NCBI GenBank assembly: GCA_946404705.1
Contig: CAMJES010000183.1
Coordinates: 1 to 5,136 of the forward strand
Length of the DNA: 5,136 bases
DNA from: an uncultured Ruminococcus sp.
GTDB taxonomy: Bacteria > Bacillota > Clostridia > Oscillospirales > Ruminococcaceae
Direction: 5' to 3'
Below the pieces are notes generated by a model. The model saw nothing but the letters and a program-made list of their open reading frames with translations. It was not told the DNA's origin and did not search any database. This document shows positions 5,047 to 5,136 of this stretch, piece after piece; the stretch's first letter is position 1, and each line of letters begins with the position of its first letter. The position numbers were made by a program, and so were the translations under genes.

Positions 5047-5136
5047 AGCTATACTTTTTCGTGCTGTTTTTGCTGTGCCTTATACTAATAACCATTTAAC
5101 CTATGGATAAAAACGGTGTCTATAATACGCCCACTC
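5047..5136. other. Unassigned tail with a possible -10 element at 5121-5126
   Basis: This AT-rich stretch holds no coding signal. TATAAT at 5121-5126 could be the -10 of a promoter for a rightward gene beyond the window. The best -35 candidate is TTAACC (5096-5101) at a long 19-base spacing, so support is weak. Nothing else in it can be assigned. Confidence 0.25.

Larger units (their letters stand above)
4692..5136. other. 445-base intergenic region without a supported gene
   Basis: No open frame here has a plausible start, ribosome binding site and length. The region holds a 7-bp tandem repeat just after the GH94 stop codon, several small inverted repeats between 4770 and 4933, a long terminator hairpin at 4955-5046, and an AT-rich remainder. 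The string TTTAGC occurs five times between 4884 and 5049. The first likely transcription stop for the GH94 gene is the 4955-5046 hairpin, so its mRNA may carry a 3' leader-like tail of some 350 bases. Confidence 0.6.

Overview
The window looks like chromosomal DNA from a gut or rumen Firmicute of the Ruminococcus/Oscillospiraceae type. This inference rests on the cytoplasmic GH94 phosphorylase, the strong AAGGAGG-type ribosome binding sites, AT-rich intergenic DNA around moderately GC-rich genes, and a GGGC/GCCC palindromic intergenic repeat of a kind I remember from gut Clostridia. It is not a database match.

Layout. Bases 1-2024 carry a leftward operon. Its first gene encodes a 623-residue membrane-anchored lipoprotein of unknown function (2024 to 153). 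The second starts inside the last codons of the first through a 4-base ATGA overlap and encodes an exported protein, of which only 52 residues are in the window. Bases 2025-2294 form a divergent control region. It holds an extended -10 promoter for the leftward operon, a good sigma-A promoter (TTGAAA-17-TAAAAT) and a second -10 (TATAAT) for the rightward gene, and a 10-bp perfect palindrome that could be an operator. Bases 2295-4691 encode a 798-residue glycoside phosphorylase of family GH94, annotated as cellobiose phosphorylase type. Bases 4692-5136 hold no gene that I can support. They contain a 7-bp tandem repeat, a run of compact hairpins (4820-4933), a long terminator hairpin with nine T (4955-5046), and 90 bases of unassigned sequence.

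How the parts relate. The phosphorylase would split imported beta-linked disaccharides such as cellobiose with inorganic phosphate inside the cell, giving a sugar 1-phosphate and a free sugar. It appears monocistronic: it has its own promoters and no same-strand partner before the terminator. The lipoprotein operon is transcribed away from it and shows no clear metabolic link. The points most worth a second look are a Gln at the position where GH94 enzymes I can recall have a phosphate-contacting His, an apparent threefold internal repeat in the double-anchored lipoprotein, and the dense hairpin block after the phosphorylase. I found no defence system, CRISPR array, tRNA, rRNA or transposase.
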